A DNA stretch of 64,000 bases from Pseudomonas fluorescens. Lineage in GTDB: Bacteria > Pseudomonadota > Gammaproteobacteria > Pseudomonadales > Pseudomonadaceae. Each line of letters starts with the position of its first letter. The stretch's first letter is position 1. A program made the position numbers and the translations under genes. The DNA is taken from assembly GCF_902497995.1 (NCBI RefSeq), contig NZ_CABVII010000002.1, positions 124,001 through 188,000 on the forward strand, given 5' to 3'. A model generated the notes under the pieces. The model had not been told where the DNA came from. It made no database searches and worked only from the letters and a program-made list of their open reading frames with translations. Positions 16,757 to 24,964 of the stretch are shown here, piece by piece.

Positions 16757-17508
16757 GTATCGACCGTTTTAGAGAGTATTTCAAAGACTACCAGGATAGT
16801 TACGTTCTGATTGGCGGGGTGGCAGCATCCATTACCATGGAGCTTTTGGATGAGCCATTTCGAGCTACCAAGGATCTGGATGTCGTACTGGTCGTTGAGG
16901 CTCTCAATCGTGAGTACGTAGGTCAGTTCTGGAAATTCATCAAAGACGGCGGGTATGCCATTCGGCAAAATGGAGACAGCGATGGGGACTCCCCTGTTTT
17001 CTATCGCTTCCAGAATCCTGAAGACAAATCCTTCCCTGTTCAGGTCGAGCTTTTTTCTCGTGTGCCAGATGGCCTGGAGCACGAAGAATCGGCACGAATG
17101 ACCAAAATCCCTGTAGAAGAACAAGCCGCGAGCCTTTCTGCGATCATCCTCGATGATGAGTATTACAACTTTCTCCTAGCTGGCGTCGACCATACCCAAG
17201 AAATTAGTCACATTGGGGCTGATCGGCTCGTTCCGCTCAAAGCCCATGCCTGGCTTAACAAGAAAGCGCAGATCGAGAGCGGCGTACGAGTGGACAGTCG
17301 TGATATCAATAAACACTTTAGGGATGTTATTTTCCTTTCTGTCGGTCTTACAAAAGGAATGACCGAGCTCCCTGAACGAATAGCTCTTGATTTGACGTCA
17401 TTTCTCAGCCAAGTGCCCGCTGAGCTTGTGTCAAGCCCCCAAGGTTACAAAGGGGTGGATGGCGACCGCTTGATCAAGTCCATTCAAGAAGCCTTCAGCT
17501 TAAATTAA
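16747..17508 (+). CDS. AbiEii-like nucleotidyltransferase, toxin candidate
   Basis: A 253-residue protein with the minimal DNA polymerase-beta-type nucleotidyltransferase signature: GG at 23-24 (VLIGGVAASI), the metal-binding pair Asp43-x-Asp45 (ATKDLDVVL), a third acid Glu101 (VQVEL) and a lysine at 165 in LVPLKAHAWLN, as in AbiEii/MenA toxins. These toxins transfer nucleotides to tRNA or other targets and are silenced by the partner gene. The gene overlaps the regulator by 10 bases. The expected catalytic residues are intact, so it is probably active. A non-toxic housekeeping role is not excluded. Confidence 0.65.
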   Translation: MVVGIDRFREYFKDYQDSYVLIGGVAASITMELLDEPFRATKDLDVVLVVEALNREYVGQFWKFIKDGGYAIRQNGDSDGDSPVFYRFQNPEDKSFPVQVELFSRVPDGLEHEESARMTKIPVEEQAASLSAIILDDEYYNFLLAGVDHTQEISHIGADRLVPLKAHAWLNKKAQIESGVRVDSRDINKHFRDVIFLSVGLTKGMTELPERIALDLTSFLSQVPAELVSSPQGYKGVDGDRLIKSIQEAFSLN

Positions 17509-17519
17509 CTCAATTTTTT

Positions 17520-17550
17520 CGCACGTTATCACGAGCGCTGATAGCGTGCG
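17520..17550. repeat. Palindrome after the operon, related to the upstream operator
   Basis: Arms CGCACG-t-TATCA and TGATA-g-CGTGCG around a 7-base loop. With its flanking T run it resembles the element at 15540-15574 (TTTTGCACGCTATCA...CTGATATCGTG) in sequence and spacing. It could be a terminator, a second binding site or a remnant of the insertion boundary. Confidence 0.6.
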
Positions 17551-17621
17551 TAAATCATGTTGTTTGGCCGTTAACTCAGCCCTGCGATGAAGATTTGGAC
17601 ATAAGGTGTTTTCGTCGGGCC

Positions 17622-17766
17622 GTGACTGTTCAACAGCGCAACCCGCCTATGCGTCAAAGACGCCGTCACGATCTTGAGAATTTCGCCGATGCTGAACACA
17701 TGTTGACTCAGGAAGGCTGTGTTGTTGGATGCGCTGGGCTGGAAGTTGGAAAAAGCTACTTGCTGA
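17622..17766 (+). pseudogene. Decayed partial copy of the DUF gene at 15019
   Basis: The DNA parallels 15145-15288: CAACAGCG, then HDLENFADAEHMLTQEGC in one frame, then a 2-base deletion after GGCTGTG shifts the frame, and GGATGCGCTGGG...TGGAA..TGGAAAAAGC follows, ending near a TGA. The N-terminal half is missing. It shows that two copies of this small gene once flanked, or now bracket, the operon 15599-17508. Confidence 0.75.
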
Positions 17767-17773
17767 AAGTGAG

Positions 17774-17798
17774 AAAGCCGCGAAATGACCGCGGCTTT
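17774..17798. terminator. Hairpin between the DUF pseudogene and rsgA
   Basis: Perfect 9-base arms AAAGCCGCG / CGCGGCTTT with a 7-base loop, located between the pseudogene and the rsgA stop codon (17820). It probably terminates rsgA on the minus strand; the T tracts are short. Confidence 0.65.
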
Positions 17799-17819
17799 AT
17801 TGTCTCTGCGGGAAACTAC

Positions 17820-18851
17820 TCAGTAGCTGCTCTCCGGCAAACTGGCGATGATCGAGCGATAGCTGTTCATCCGTTGCTGCTGCACGCGGCCTTCTTCCAG
17901 GGCCTTGAGCAAGGCGCAACCCGGTTCGCGGTCGTGCTTGCAATCGCGGAAGCGGCAGGTGCCGATCAAGTCGTTGAACTCGATGAAGCCGGCTTCGACG
18001 TCGGCGCGGCTGACGTGACCCAGGCCAAATTCGCGAATACCCGGGGAGTCGATCAACTCACCGCCACCGGGGAAGTGGAACAAGCGCGCGGTGGTGGTGG
18101 TGTGGGTGCCCTGGCCGGACAGCTCGGACAGCGGGCCGACGCGGGTTTCGACTTCCGGTAACAGGCTGTTGACCAGCGACGACTTGCCGACACCGGACTG
18201 GCCGACGAACACGCTGATGCGCCCGTCCAGTTGCTCCTGCAGTTGCTCCATACCGTTGCCGTGGTGCGCCGACACTTCCAGCACCGGATAGCCCAACGTG
18301 CGGTAGACCGCCAGCAAGGCATTCAGCGCCGGGGCGTTCTGTTCGTCGATCAGGTCGAATTTGTTGAGCAGCAGCAGCGGACGAATCCCTGCGTGCTCGG
18401 CCGCGACCAAATAACGGTCGATCAGGTTGGCGTGGGGCTCGGGCAGGGGCGCGAAGACAATGACGATCATGTCGACGTTGGCCGCCACCGGCTTGAGCTG
18501 GCCACGGCTGTCGGGGCGGCAGAGTTCGGTTTTACGCGGCAGTTGCGCCACGATCACGCCGATCCCCTGGTTGCCGGCACGCCAGACCACCTGATCGCCG
18601 GTCACCAGCGCCGGGAGGTTGGCGCGCAAGTGGCAGCGGAACACCTGGCCGGCCAACTCGCCATCGAGCGCTTCGACTTCGACCTGCACACCGAAGTGCG
18701 CGATCACCAGGCCGGTCTGTTCCGGACCCAGGTCGCCACCCTCGAGTGCCTCGACAGCCGAGGACTCGCGTTTGGCGGCGCGGGCAGCGCGTTCGCCCTG
18801 AATCTTTTCGATGCGCCAGTTTTGACGACGATTGAGTTGGCGTTTGGCCAT
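17820..18851 (-). CDS. rsgA: Ribosome small subunit-dependent GTPase
   Basis: A late 30S maturation factor. The 343-residue protein has a basic N-terminus, an OB fold (residues about 65-130), then a circularly permuted GTPase with NKFD (G4) before the P-loop [13 protein letters not shown] (G1) and the DSPG region (G3). The C-terminal zinc-binding segment has Cys/His ligands in [15 protein letters not shown]. It is divergent from orn across about 107 bp, as in other gammaproteobacteria. Confidence 0.95.
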   Translation of the reverse strand: MAKRQLNRRQNWRIEKIQGERAARAAKRESSAVEALEGGDLGPEQTGLVIAHFGVQVEVEALDGELAGQVFRCHLRANLPALVTGDQVVWRAGNQGIGVIVAQLPRKTELCRPDSRGQLKPVAANVDMIVIVFAPLPEPHANLIDRYLVAAEHAGIRPLLLLNKFDLIDEQNAPALNALLAVYRTLGYPVLEVSAHHGNGMEQLQEQLDGRISVFVGQSGVGKSSLVNSLLPEVETRVGPLSELSGQGTHTTTTARLFHFPGGGELIDSPGIREFGLGHVSRADVEAGFIEFNDLIGTCRFRDCKHDREPGCALLKALEEGRVQQQRMNSYRSIIASLPESSY

Positions 18852-18958
18852 GGGTGTTCCGTATCAAGAATGCAGCGATTAGGTAAAACGGCCGCGAGTT
18901 TAGCACGCCCGGCCAGTTCCCTAGGCTAAACTGCGCAGCATTGCCTAGGAGCCGACAC

Positions 18959-19501
18959 ATGCAAAACCCACAGAATCTGATCTGGATCGACCTGGAAATG
19001 ACCGGTCTGAACCCTGATACCGACGTCATCATCGAGATGGCGACCATTGTCACCGACAGCGATCTGAACACCTTGGCCGAAGGTCCGGTCATCGCCATCC
19101 ATCACAGCGATGAAATCCTCGCCGGCATGGATGAGTGGAACACTCGTCAACACGGCGGCTCGGGCCTGACCCAGCGGGTTCGCGACAGCCGCATCAGCAT
19201 GGCCGAAGCCGAAGCCGAAACCATCGCCTTCCTGGAAAAATGGGTGCCGAAGGGCAAGTCGCCGATCTGCGGCAACAGCATCTGCCAGGACCGTCGCTTC
19301 CTTTATACCCACATGAAATCCCTGGAAAGCTTCTTCCACTACCGCAACCTCGACGTGTCGACCCTTAAAGAGTTGGCCGCACGCTGGGCGCCGGACGTGC
19401 GCGACAGCTTCCAGAAAGGCAGCACCCACCTGGCCCTGGACGACATCCGTGAGTCCATCGCCGAGTTGCAGCATTACCGCAAGAACTTCATCAAGTTCTG
19501 A
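18959..19501 (+). CDS. orn: Oligoribonuclease
   Basis: Degrades RNA di- to pentanucleotides, including pGpG from cyclic-di-GMP turnover. The 180-residue DEDDh exonuclease starts [16 protein letters not shown], with the DxE motif in the first 15 residues, then [13 protein letters not shown] and [11 protein letters not shown] at the C-terminal end. An in-frame ATG at 18941 would add a non-conserved extension. Length is normal for the family. Confidence 0.97.
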   Translation: MQNPQNLIWIDLEMTGLNPDTDVIIEMATIVTDSDLNTLAEGPVIAIHHSDEILAGMDEWNTRQHGGSGLTQRVRDSRISMAEAEAETIAFLEKWVPKGKSPICGNSICQDRRFLYTHMKSLESFFHYRNLDVSTLKELAARWAPDVRDSFQKGSTHLALDDIRESIAELQHYRKNFIKF

Positions 19502-19524
19502 TTTGGCGGTGCCTTTACCGGCAC

Positions 19525-19618
19525 CTTCGCGGGCAAGCCTCGCCCCTACAGGTTTCGGGGTGGACACAAAAATTGTGAACACACTCGATACCTGTAGGAG
19601 CGAGGCTTGCCCGCGAAG
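19525..19618. repeat. REP-type inverted pair (TAGGAGCGAGGCTTGCCC family)
   Basis: CTTCGCGGGCAAGCCTCGCC and, about 40 bases later, its inverse GAGCGAGGCTTGCCCGCGAAG, both next to TAC(AGG)/(CCT)GTA. It is the same family as 3711-3803, located after orn. Confidence 0.85.
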
Positions 19619-19707
19619 AAGGCGGCGCGGTCTATTTGCGTAAATGCCCGCTTTTGGTGCGGCACCGAAATGGCTAGACTGCGCGCCTTCCTGCAAGGAC
19701 CGCCACC

Positions 19708-20319
19708 ATGTTGCTGATGCTCTACCTTATCGCCATTACCGCCGAAGCCATGACCGGTGCCCTGTCTGCCGGCCGTCGCGGCATGGATTGGTTTGGCGTG
19801 GTGCTGATTGCGTGCGTCACGGCGTTGGGCGGCGGTTCGGTACGCGACGTATTGCTCGGCCATTACCCGCTGACCTGGGTCAAACACCCGGAATACCTGG
19901 TGTTGACCTCGATCGCGGCGATGTTCACCGTGTTCGCCGCACGCTGGATGCGCCACCTGCGCTCGCTGTTTCTGGTGCTCGACGCCGTAGGTCTGGTGGC
20001 CTTTACCCTGATCGGCTGCATGATCGCGCTGGAAATGGGTCATGGCATGCTGGTGGCTTCGGTCAGCGGGGTGATCACCGGGGTGTTCGGCGGCATCCTG
20101 CGGGACATCTTCTGTAACGACATCCCGCTGATTTTCCGCCGCGAACTTTACGCCAGCGTCTCGTTCGCTGCAGCGTGGTGCTACTTGTTGTGTATCTACC
20201 TGCAAGTGCCCGGCGAGCAAGCGATTCTGATCACGCTGTTCGGCGGCTTCCTGCTACGGTTACTGGCAATACGCTTCCACTGGGAAATGCCCAAGTTCGT
20301 CTACAACGACGAAGCCTGA
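19708..20319 (+). CDS. Trimeric intracellular cation channel (TRIC) / UPF0126 membrane protein
   Basis: A 203-residue protein of two tandem UPF0126 repeats, each of three membrane helices. The first repeat shows MTGALSAGRRGMDWFG and GGGSVRDVLLG, and the second VISGVITGVFGGILRDIFC-like elements (GVITGVFGGILRDIFCNDIP). The conserved G-G/S-xxRD motif lies in the pore region of TRIC homologues; some bacterial members transport glycine instead. It stands alone between orn and queG, and the cargo cannot be decided from sequence. Confidence 0.85.
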   Translation: MLLMLYLIAITAEAMTGALSAGRRGMDWFGVVLIACVTALGGGSVRDVLLGHYPLTWVKHPEYLVLTSIAAMFTVFAARWMRHLRSLFLVLDAVGLVAFTLIGCMIALEMGHGMLVASVSGVITGVFGGILRDIFCNDIPLIFRRELYASVSFAAAWCYLLCIYLQVPGEQAILITLFGGFLLRLLAIRFHWEMPKFVYNDEA

Positions 20320-20330
20320 CACGGTCCCTG

Positions 20331-20454
20331 GTAGGAGCAGCCGGTCGACGCTCGATTGCTCGCGATGAGCCCGAGAACGCCGCGGGGTGTCAGGCTTTCA
20401 GCGTTATCGTTGACGACCATCGCGAGCAATCGAGCGTCGACCGGCTGCTCCTAC
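20331..20454. repeat. Long perfect inverted repeat overlapping the queG stop
   Basis: Two perfect 37-base arms (20331-20367 and 20418-20454) face each other across 50 bases. They begin GTAGGAGCAGCCGGTCGACG. This is a REP-like element of a third type (CGATTGCTCGCGATG ends). The TAG stop codon of queG (20451-20453) lies inside the right arm, so the repeat supplies the gene's last bases. Confidence 0.9.
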
Positions 20455-21515
20455 TGCAAACCGTGTTGTTTCAGGGCCCATGCCACGTGTTCGCGGACCA
20501 GTTCCGATGGGTGTTCGCGTCGCGCCTTCAAGGCTTCCAGCACCGGAATGCTCGACGGTGCATTACCCAGGCCCACCGCGAGATTGCGCAGCCAGCGCTC
20601 GTAGCCGGCACGGCGTAGCGGCGAACCTTCGGTGCTGCTCAGGAATTTGTCTTCGTCCCACATGAACAATTCGGCCAGTTCGGCATTGTCCAGATTGTGC
20701 CGCGGCTTGAAGTCGCTTTCGCCGGACGGACGGGCAAAGCGGTTCCAAGGGCAGACGATCTGGCAGTCATCGCAACCAAACACCCGATTGCCGATCAGTG
20801 GTCGCAACTCTTCCGGAATCGCACTTTTCAATTCGATGGTCAGGTAGGAAATGCAGCGCCGGGCGTCCAGTACATAGGGGCCGACGAACGCATTGGTCGG
20901 GCAAATGTCCAGGCATGCGGTGCAACGACCGCAGTGCTCGGTAGCGTGGGGCGGGTCCACGGGCAGCGGCAGGTCGACGAACAGCTCGCTGAGAAAGAAG
21001 TAACTGCCGGCCTTGCGGTTCAAGACCAGGGTATTTTTGCCGATCCAGCCCAGACCGGCTTTTTCGGCGATGGCCTTTTCCAGCACCGGCGCACTGTCGA
21101 CGAACGCGCGGTAGCCGAACGGGCCGATGACCGCCTGGATTTTTTCTGCCAGTTGTTGCACGCGTTTACGGATCAATTTGTGGTAATCGCGGCCCAAGGC
21201 ATAGCGCGAAACGTAGGCTTTTTCCGGTTGGGCCAGGCGTTGGGCCATTTCTGTGTCGCCGGGAAGGTAGTCCATGCGCAGGGAAACGACCCGTAACGTG
21301 CCCGGCACCAGCTCTTCCGGGTGCGAGCGTTTGCTGCCGTGGGCGCCCATGTACTCCATTTCGCCGTGGTAGCCGGCTTCGAGCCAGCGCTGCAGGTGCT
21401 GCTCATGCTCGGCCAGGTCCAGGCCGCTGATGCCGACTTGCTGAAAGCCCAGCTCGCGGCCCCAATCCTTGATGGATTGGGCGAGGGCGGGCAGGTCTGT
21501 GGTAATAGCGGGCAT
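20451..21515 (-). CDS. queG: Epoxyqueuosine reductase
   Basis: Last step in queuosine synthesis on tRNA, a cobalamin-dependent iron-sulfur enzyme. It is 354 residues from the ATG at 21515 (MPAITTDLPALAQ). Residues 1 to about 180 form the cobalamin-binding DUF1730-type region. The two [4Fe-4S] clusters are marked by CGRCTACLDICPTNAF and CDDCQIVCPWN. The C-terminal part carries HEAT-like repeats. It is divergent from nnr, with the start codons 63 bases apart. Confidence 0.94.
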   Translation of the reverse strand: MPAITTDLPALAQSIKDWGRELGFQQVGISGLDLAEHEQHLQRWLEAGYHGEMEYMGAHGSKRSHPEELVPGTLRVVSLRMDYLPGDTEMAQRLAQPEKAYVSRYALGRDYHKLIRKRVQQLAEKIQAVIGPFGYRAFVDSAPVLEKAIAEKAGLGWIGKNTLVLNRKAGSYFFLSELFVDLPLPVDPPHATEHCGRCTACLDICPTNAFVGPYVLDARRCISYLTIELKSAIPEELRPLIGNRVFGCDDCQIVCPWNRFARPSGESDFKPRHNLDNAELAELFMWDEDKFLSSTEGSPLRRAGYERWLRNLAVGLGNAPSSIPVLEALKARREHPSELVREHVAWALKQHGLQ

Positions 21516-21578
21516 GAGACGAGAGAAACCGGAGCTGAGGTGCGTATAATTCTGCCAGACATCGGAGCCTGAAGACGC

Positions 21579-23078
21579 ATGCCGCACACTAAAGATGAAT
21601 TACCCGACGCGCTGTACAGCGCCGCGCAAGTGCGAAGGCTCGATGCGAACCTGATCGCGGCCGGCACACCGGGCTTCGAATTGATGCAGCGGGCGGCTCG
21701 CGCAACCTGGCGTGCGCTGGTCCGTCATTGGCCGGCGGCGAACGAGCTGAGTGTGGTGACTGGTCATGGCAATAACGCGGGCGATGGCTATTTAATAGCT
21801 GTTTTGGCCAAACGAGCAGGCTGGCACGTGCGCGTCCTGGCAGCCGGTGAGCCTCAGCGTTTGCAAGGCGATGCAGGCCTGGCCCACGCCGAGGCCGTAG
21901 CCGAAGGCGTCGCCGTTCAAGCCTGGAACGCGCAGTCCGAGTTGCGCGGTGTGGTGGTGGATGCCTTGCTCGGCACCGGTCTGACGGGAGAAGTGCGAGA
22001 GCCCTATGCCGGCGTCATCGCGGCGATCAATGCCGGTGGCCTGCCGGTGGCGGCAGTGGATATCCCTTCCGGCCTTTGCGCCGACACGGGACGTATGCTC
22101 GGCACGGCCGTCCGGGCTGATCTGACCGTGACCTACATCGGCTTGAAGTTGGGGCTGTTCACTGGCGACGCGGCGGACGTGGTCGGCGAATTGGTCTTCA
22201 ATGATCTGCAAGCCACCCCTGAGTCATTTAATGGCGTCGACATCAGTGCGCGTCGACTTACGGCCGGTAACGTGCCGCGTCTGGCCAACCGCGCTCCCAC
22301 TTCCCATAAAGGTAAGTTCGGTCATGTGCTGTTGATCGGCGGCGATCGAGGTTTTGGCGGCGCGATCCTGCTGAGTGCGCAAACTGCACTACGTAGTGGT
22401 GCGGGCATGGTGTCCCTCGCGACACGCAGTGAACACGTTCCCGCCGCACTGGCAAGAATTCCCGAAGCCATGGTGCTGGGCACTTCGTCGGCCAATCAAC
22501 TGATGGGGTTGCTTCAAAAGGTTTCCGTGCTGGTCGTCGGTCCAGGCCTGGGGCAGGCGTCCTGGGGGCGCAGTCTGTTGTCGGCAGCGGCCAACGCACC
22601 CCTTGCGCAAGTCTGGGACGCCGATGCCTTGAATCTCTTGGCCGAAGAACAGGTGAGCTTGCCCAAGGACTGTGTGATCACGCCGCATCCGGGCGAAGCG
22701 GCGCGGTTACTGGGCCTGTCGACTGCCGAAGTCCAGGCCGATCGTCCCGCTGCTGCTCATGCATTGAGCAAAAAATATACAGCAGTTGTCGTGCTAAAAG
22801 GCGCCGGCAGCCTGATCGCCAGTCCCGATGGGCGTCTGGCGATATGCGACCAGGGGCATCCGGCAATGGCTACCGCCGGATTGGGCGATGTGCTGGCAGG
22901 ATTGTTGGGCGCCTTGCTGGCCCAGGGCATGAACGCCTTTGACGCCGCTTGCCTCGCGGTCTGGCTGCACGCCAATGCCGGTGCACAAGAAGGCAAATCG
23001 GGCCGTGGGCTGGCGGCCAGTGATCTGATTCCAGCCATTCGTCAGTTGTTGGAGGAGCAAGCACCGTGTCTGAAGTAA
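21579..23078 (+). CDS. nnr: Bifunctional NAD(P)HX epimerase / dehydratase
   Basis: Repairs hydrated NADH and NADPH. The 499-residue fusion has an N-terminal YjeF_N epimerase domain (TGHGNNAGDGYLIA, VVDALLGTGLTGEV; residues about 1-220) and a C-terminal ribokinase-like ADP-dependent dehydratase (LLIGGDRGFGGAILL, VVGPGLG, MATAGLGDVLAGLLG). It heads the run nnr-tsaE-amiB-mutL-miaA, with overlaps or no gaps between genes, so it is one operon. The 13-base overlap with tsaE suggests coupled translation. Confidence 0.95.
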   Translation: MPHTKDELPDALYSAAQVRRLDANLIAAGTPGFELMQRAARATWRALVRHWPAANELSVVTGHGNNAGDGYLIAVLAKRAGWHVRVLAAGEPQRLQGDAGLAHAEAVAEGVAVQAWNAQSELRGVVVDALLGTGLTGEVREPYAGVIAAINAGGLPVAAVDIPSGLCADTGRMLGTAVRADLTVTYIGLKLGLFTGDAADVVGELVFNDLQATPESFNGVDISARRLTAGNVPRLANRAPTSHKGKFGHVLLIGGDRGFGGAILLSAQTALRSGAGMVSLATRSEHVPAALARIPEAMVLGTSSANQLMGLLQKVSVLVVGPGLGQASWGRSLLSAAANAPLAQVWDADALNLLAEEQVSLPKDCVITPHPGEAARLLGLSTAEVQADRPAAAHALSKKYTAVVVLKGAGSLIASPDGRLAICDQGHPAMATAGLGDVLAGLLGALLAQGMNAFDAACLAVWLHANAGAQEGKSGRGLAASDLIPAIRQLLEEQAPCLK

Positions 23079-23536
23079 CCCTGTACCTGGCCGATGAGCA
23101 GGCCATGACCGATTTTGGCGCGCGTATCGCCCACACCACCCAGGGGCATGGCCTGATCTTTCTTGAAGGCGACCTCGGTGCGGGGAAAACCACGCTGTCG
23201 CGAGGTATCATCCGGGGGTTGGGGCATGTTGGCGCAGTAAAAAGTCCGACCTTCACCCTGGTCGAGCCTTATGAGATCGGCAACATCCGGGCCTTCCATT
23301 TCGACCTGTATCGACTGGTCGATCCGGAAGAGCTGGAGTACCTCGGCATCCGTGATTACTTCGAAGACGATGCGCTGTGCCTGATCGAATGGCCCCGCAA
23401 GGGCTCAGGCTTTTTGCCAAAGCCCGACCTGACCATTACCATTAGCCCGCAAGACAGCGGGCGTTCGCTGAACATTTTGTCCCAGGGCTCGCGTGGCGAG
23501 TCGTGGTGTGCCGCTTTGGCATTGGAATCCAATTAA
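23066..23536 (+). CDS. tsaE: tRNA threonylcarbamoyladenosine synthesis ATPase
   Basis: A 156-residue ATPase working with TsaB and TsaD to make t6A37. The P-loop is LEGDLGAGKTTLSR; VKSPTFTLVEPY and FHFDLYRLVDPEEL are family hallmarks. It begins inside nnr (13-base overlap) and its stop abuts the amiB start. Confidence 0.96.
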   Translation: MSEVTLYLADEQAMTDFGARIAHTTQGHGLIFLEGDLGAGKTTLSRGIIRGLGHVGAVKSPTFTLVEPYEIGNIRAFHFDLYRLVDPEELEYLGIRDYFEDDALCLIEWPRKGSGFLPKPDLTITISPQDSGRSLNILSQGSRGESWCAALALESN

Positions 23537-24964
23537 ATGATGGGGTCAGGTATGCGCTTTCGCGCGATGGTAGCTGCCGTAGGATTGTTGTTTTTGGCGG
23601 TGACCGTCGACGCTGTGGCCGAGACGAAGGTCAACAGCGTTCGCCTGTGGCGGGCACCGGATAACACACGATTGGTGTTCGACTTGACCGGGCCTGTCCA
23701 GCACAGCGTCTTTACCCTGACTGCCCCGGATCGACTGGTGATCGACATCAATGGTGCGAGCCTCGGGGCGCCACTGAACGTCAATAGCTCAAACTCCCCG
23801 ATCACCGCCATGCGCTCGGCCCAACGCACGCCGACCGACCTGCGGGTGGTCATCGACCTGAAAAAAGCCGTCACACCGAAAAGCTTTACCCTGGCGCCAA
23901 ATGCCCAGTACGGTAATCGACTGGTGGTCGATCTATTCGATAATCCCGCCGATGCCGCGCCAATTGCGCCGCCGACCAACGTGGCGACAGTGGCCCCGGT
24001 TCCGGTCACCCCGGTCGATCCACCGGTCAAATTGCCGCCAGCCCCAGCCGGCAAGCGCGACATCGTGGTGGTCATCGATGCCGGCCACGGCGGTGAAGAC
24101 CCGGGCGCTTCGGGTTCTCGCGGTCAGCGTGAGAAAGACGTGGTGCTGGCTATCGCTCGCGAACTGCAGCGCCAGGTCAACGGCATGAAAGGTTTCCGTG
24201 CCGAACTGACCCGTACCGGCGACTACTTCATTCCTTTGCGCGGGCGTACCGAGATCGCCCGCAAGAAGGGCGCCGACCTGTTCGTCTCGATCCACGCCGA
24301 TGCCGCCCCCTCGACCGCCGCCTTCGGTGCGTCGGTATTCGCCCTGTCTGATCGCGGCGCCACGTCCGAGACGGCGCGCTGGTTGGCCGACAGTGAAAAC
24401 CGCTCCGACCTGATCGGCGGTGCCGGCAACGTCAGCCTCGACGACAAGGACCGCATGTTGGCGGGCGTACTGCTCGACCTGTCGATGACAGCCTCGCTGA
24501 CGTCCAGCCTGAACGTCGGCCAGAAGGTCCTGAGCAACATCGGCCGGGTCACCCCACTGCATAAACAACGGGTGGAGCAGGCCGGGTTCATGGTGCTGAA
24601 GTCGCCGGACATCCCGTCGATTCTGGTGGAAACCGGGTTCATCTCCAACGCCAACGAAGCCTCGAAACTCGCTGCATCGAGCCACCAGCAAGCACTGGCG
24701 CGGTCGATCAGCAGCGGCGTGCGCCAGTTCTTCCAGCAGAATCCGCCGCCAGGCACCTACATCGCCTGGCTGCGTGATTCCGGCAAGATCGCCCAGGGGC
24801 CGCGGGACCATCGGGTGAATCCGGGCGAGACATTGGCGATGATTGCCGTTCGCTATCAGGTGTCTCCAGCCACGCTGCGCAGCGCCAACAACCTGGCGAG
24901 TGATGAGCTCAAAGTCGGTCAGCATCTGACTATTCCCGGCACTGAACTGGCGGCCAAAGAATGA
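23537..24964 (+). CDS. amiB: N-acetylmuramoyl-L-alanine amidase (AmiB type)
   Basis: A secreted peptidoglycan amidase used in daughter-cell separation. 475 residues: signal peptide (core [18 protein letters not shown]), AMIN domain about 30-130, Pro-rich linker, Amidase_3 catalytic domain about 175-400 ([14 protein letters not shown] with Zn ligand His, [21 protein letters not shown]), and a C-terminal LysM motif ([14 protein letters not shown]). The ATG at 23552 is an alternative start giving a cleaner signal peptide. The stop overlaps the mutL start in ATGA. Confidence 0.95.
   Translation: MMGSGMRFRAMVAAVGLLFLAVTVDAVAETKVNSVRLWRAPDNTRLVFDLTGPVQHSVFTLTAPDRLVIDINGASLGAPLNVNSSNSPITAMRSAQRTPTDLRVVIDLKKAVTPKSFTLAPNAQYGNRLVVDLFDNPADAAPIAPPTNVATVAPVPVTPVDPPVKLPPAPAGKRDIVVVIDAGHGGEDPGASGSRGQREKDVVLAIARELQRQVNGMKGFRAELTRTGDYFIPLRGRTEIARKKGADLFVSIHADAAPSTAAFGASVFALSDRGATSETARWLADSENRSDLIGGAGNVSLDDKDRMLAGVLLDLSMTASLTSSLNVGQKVLSNIGRVTPLHKQRVEQAGFMVLKSPDIPSILVETGFISNANEASKLAASSHQQALARSISSGVRQFFQQNPPPGTYIAWLRDSGKIAQGPRDHRVNPGETLAMIAVRYQVSPATLRSANNLASDELKVGQHLTIPGTELAAKE

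Noticed and set aside
13221..17766. Prophage or integrative element
   Set aside because: No integrase, capsid, portal or att-like repeats at a tRNA gene; only the antisense RNA logic is phage-like.
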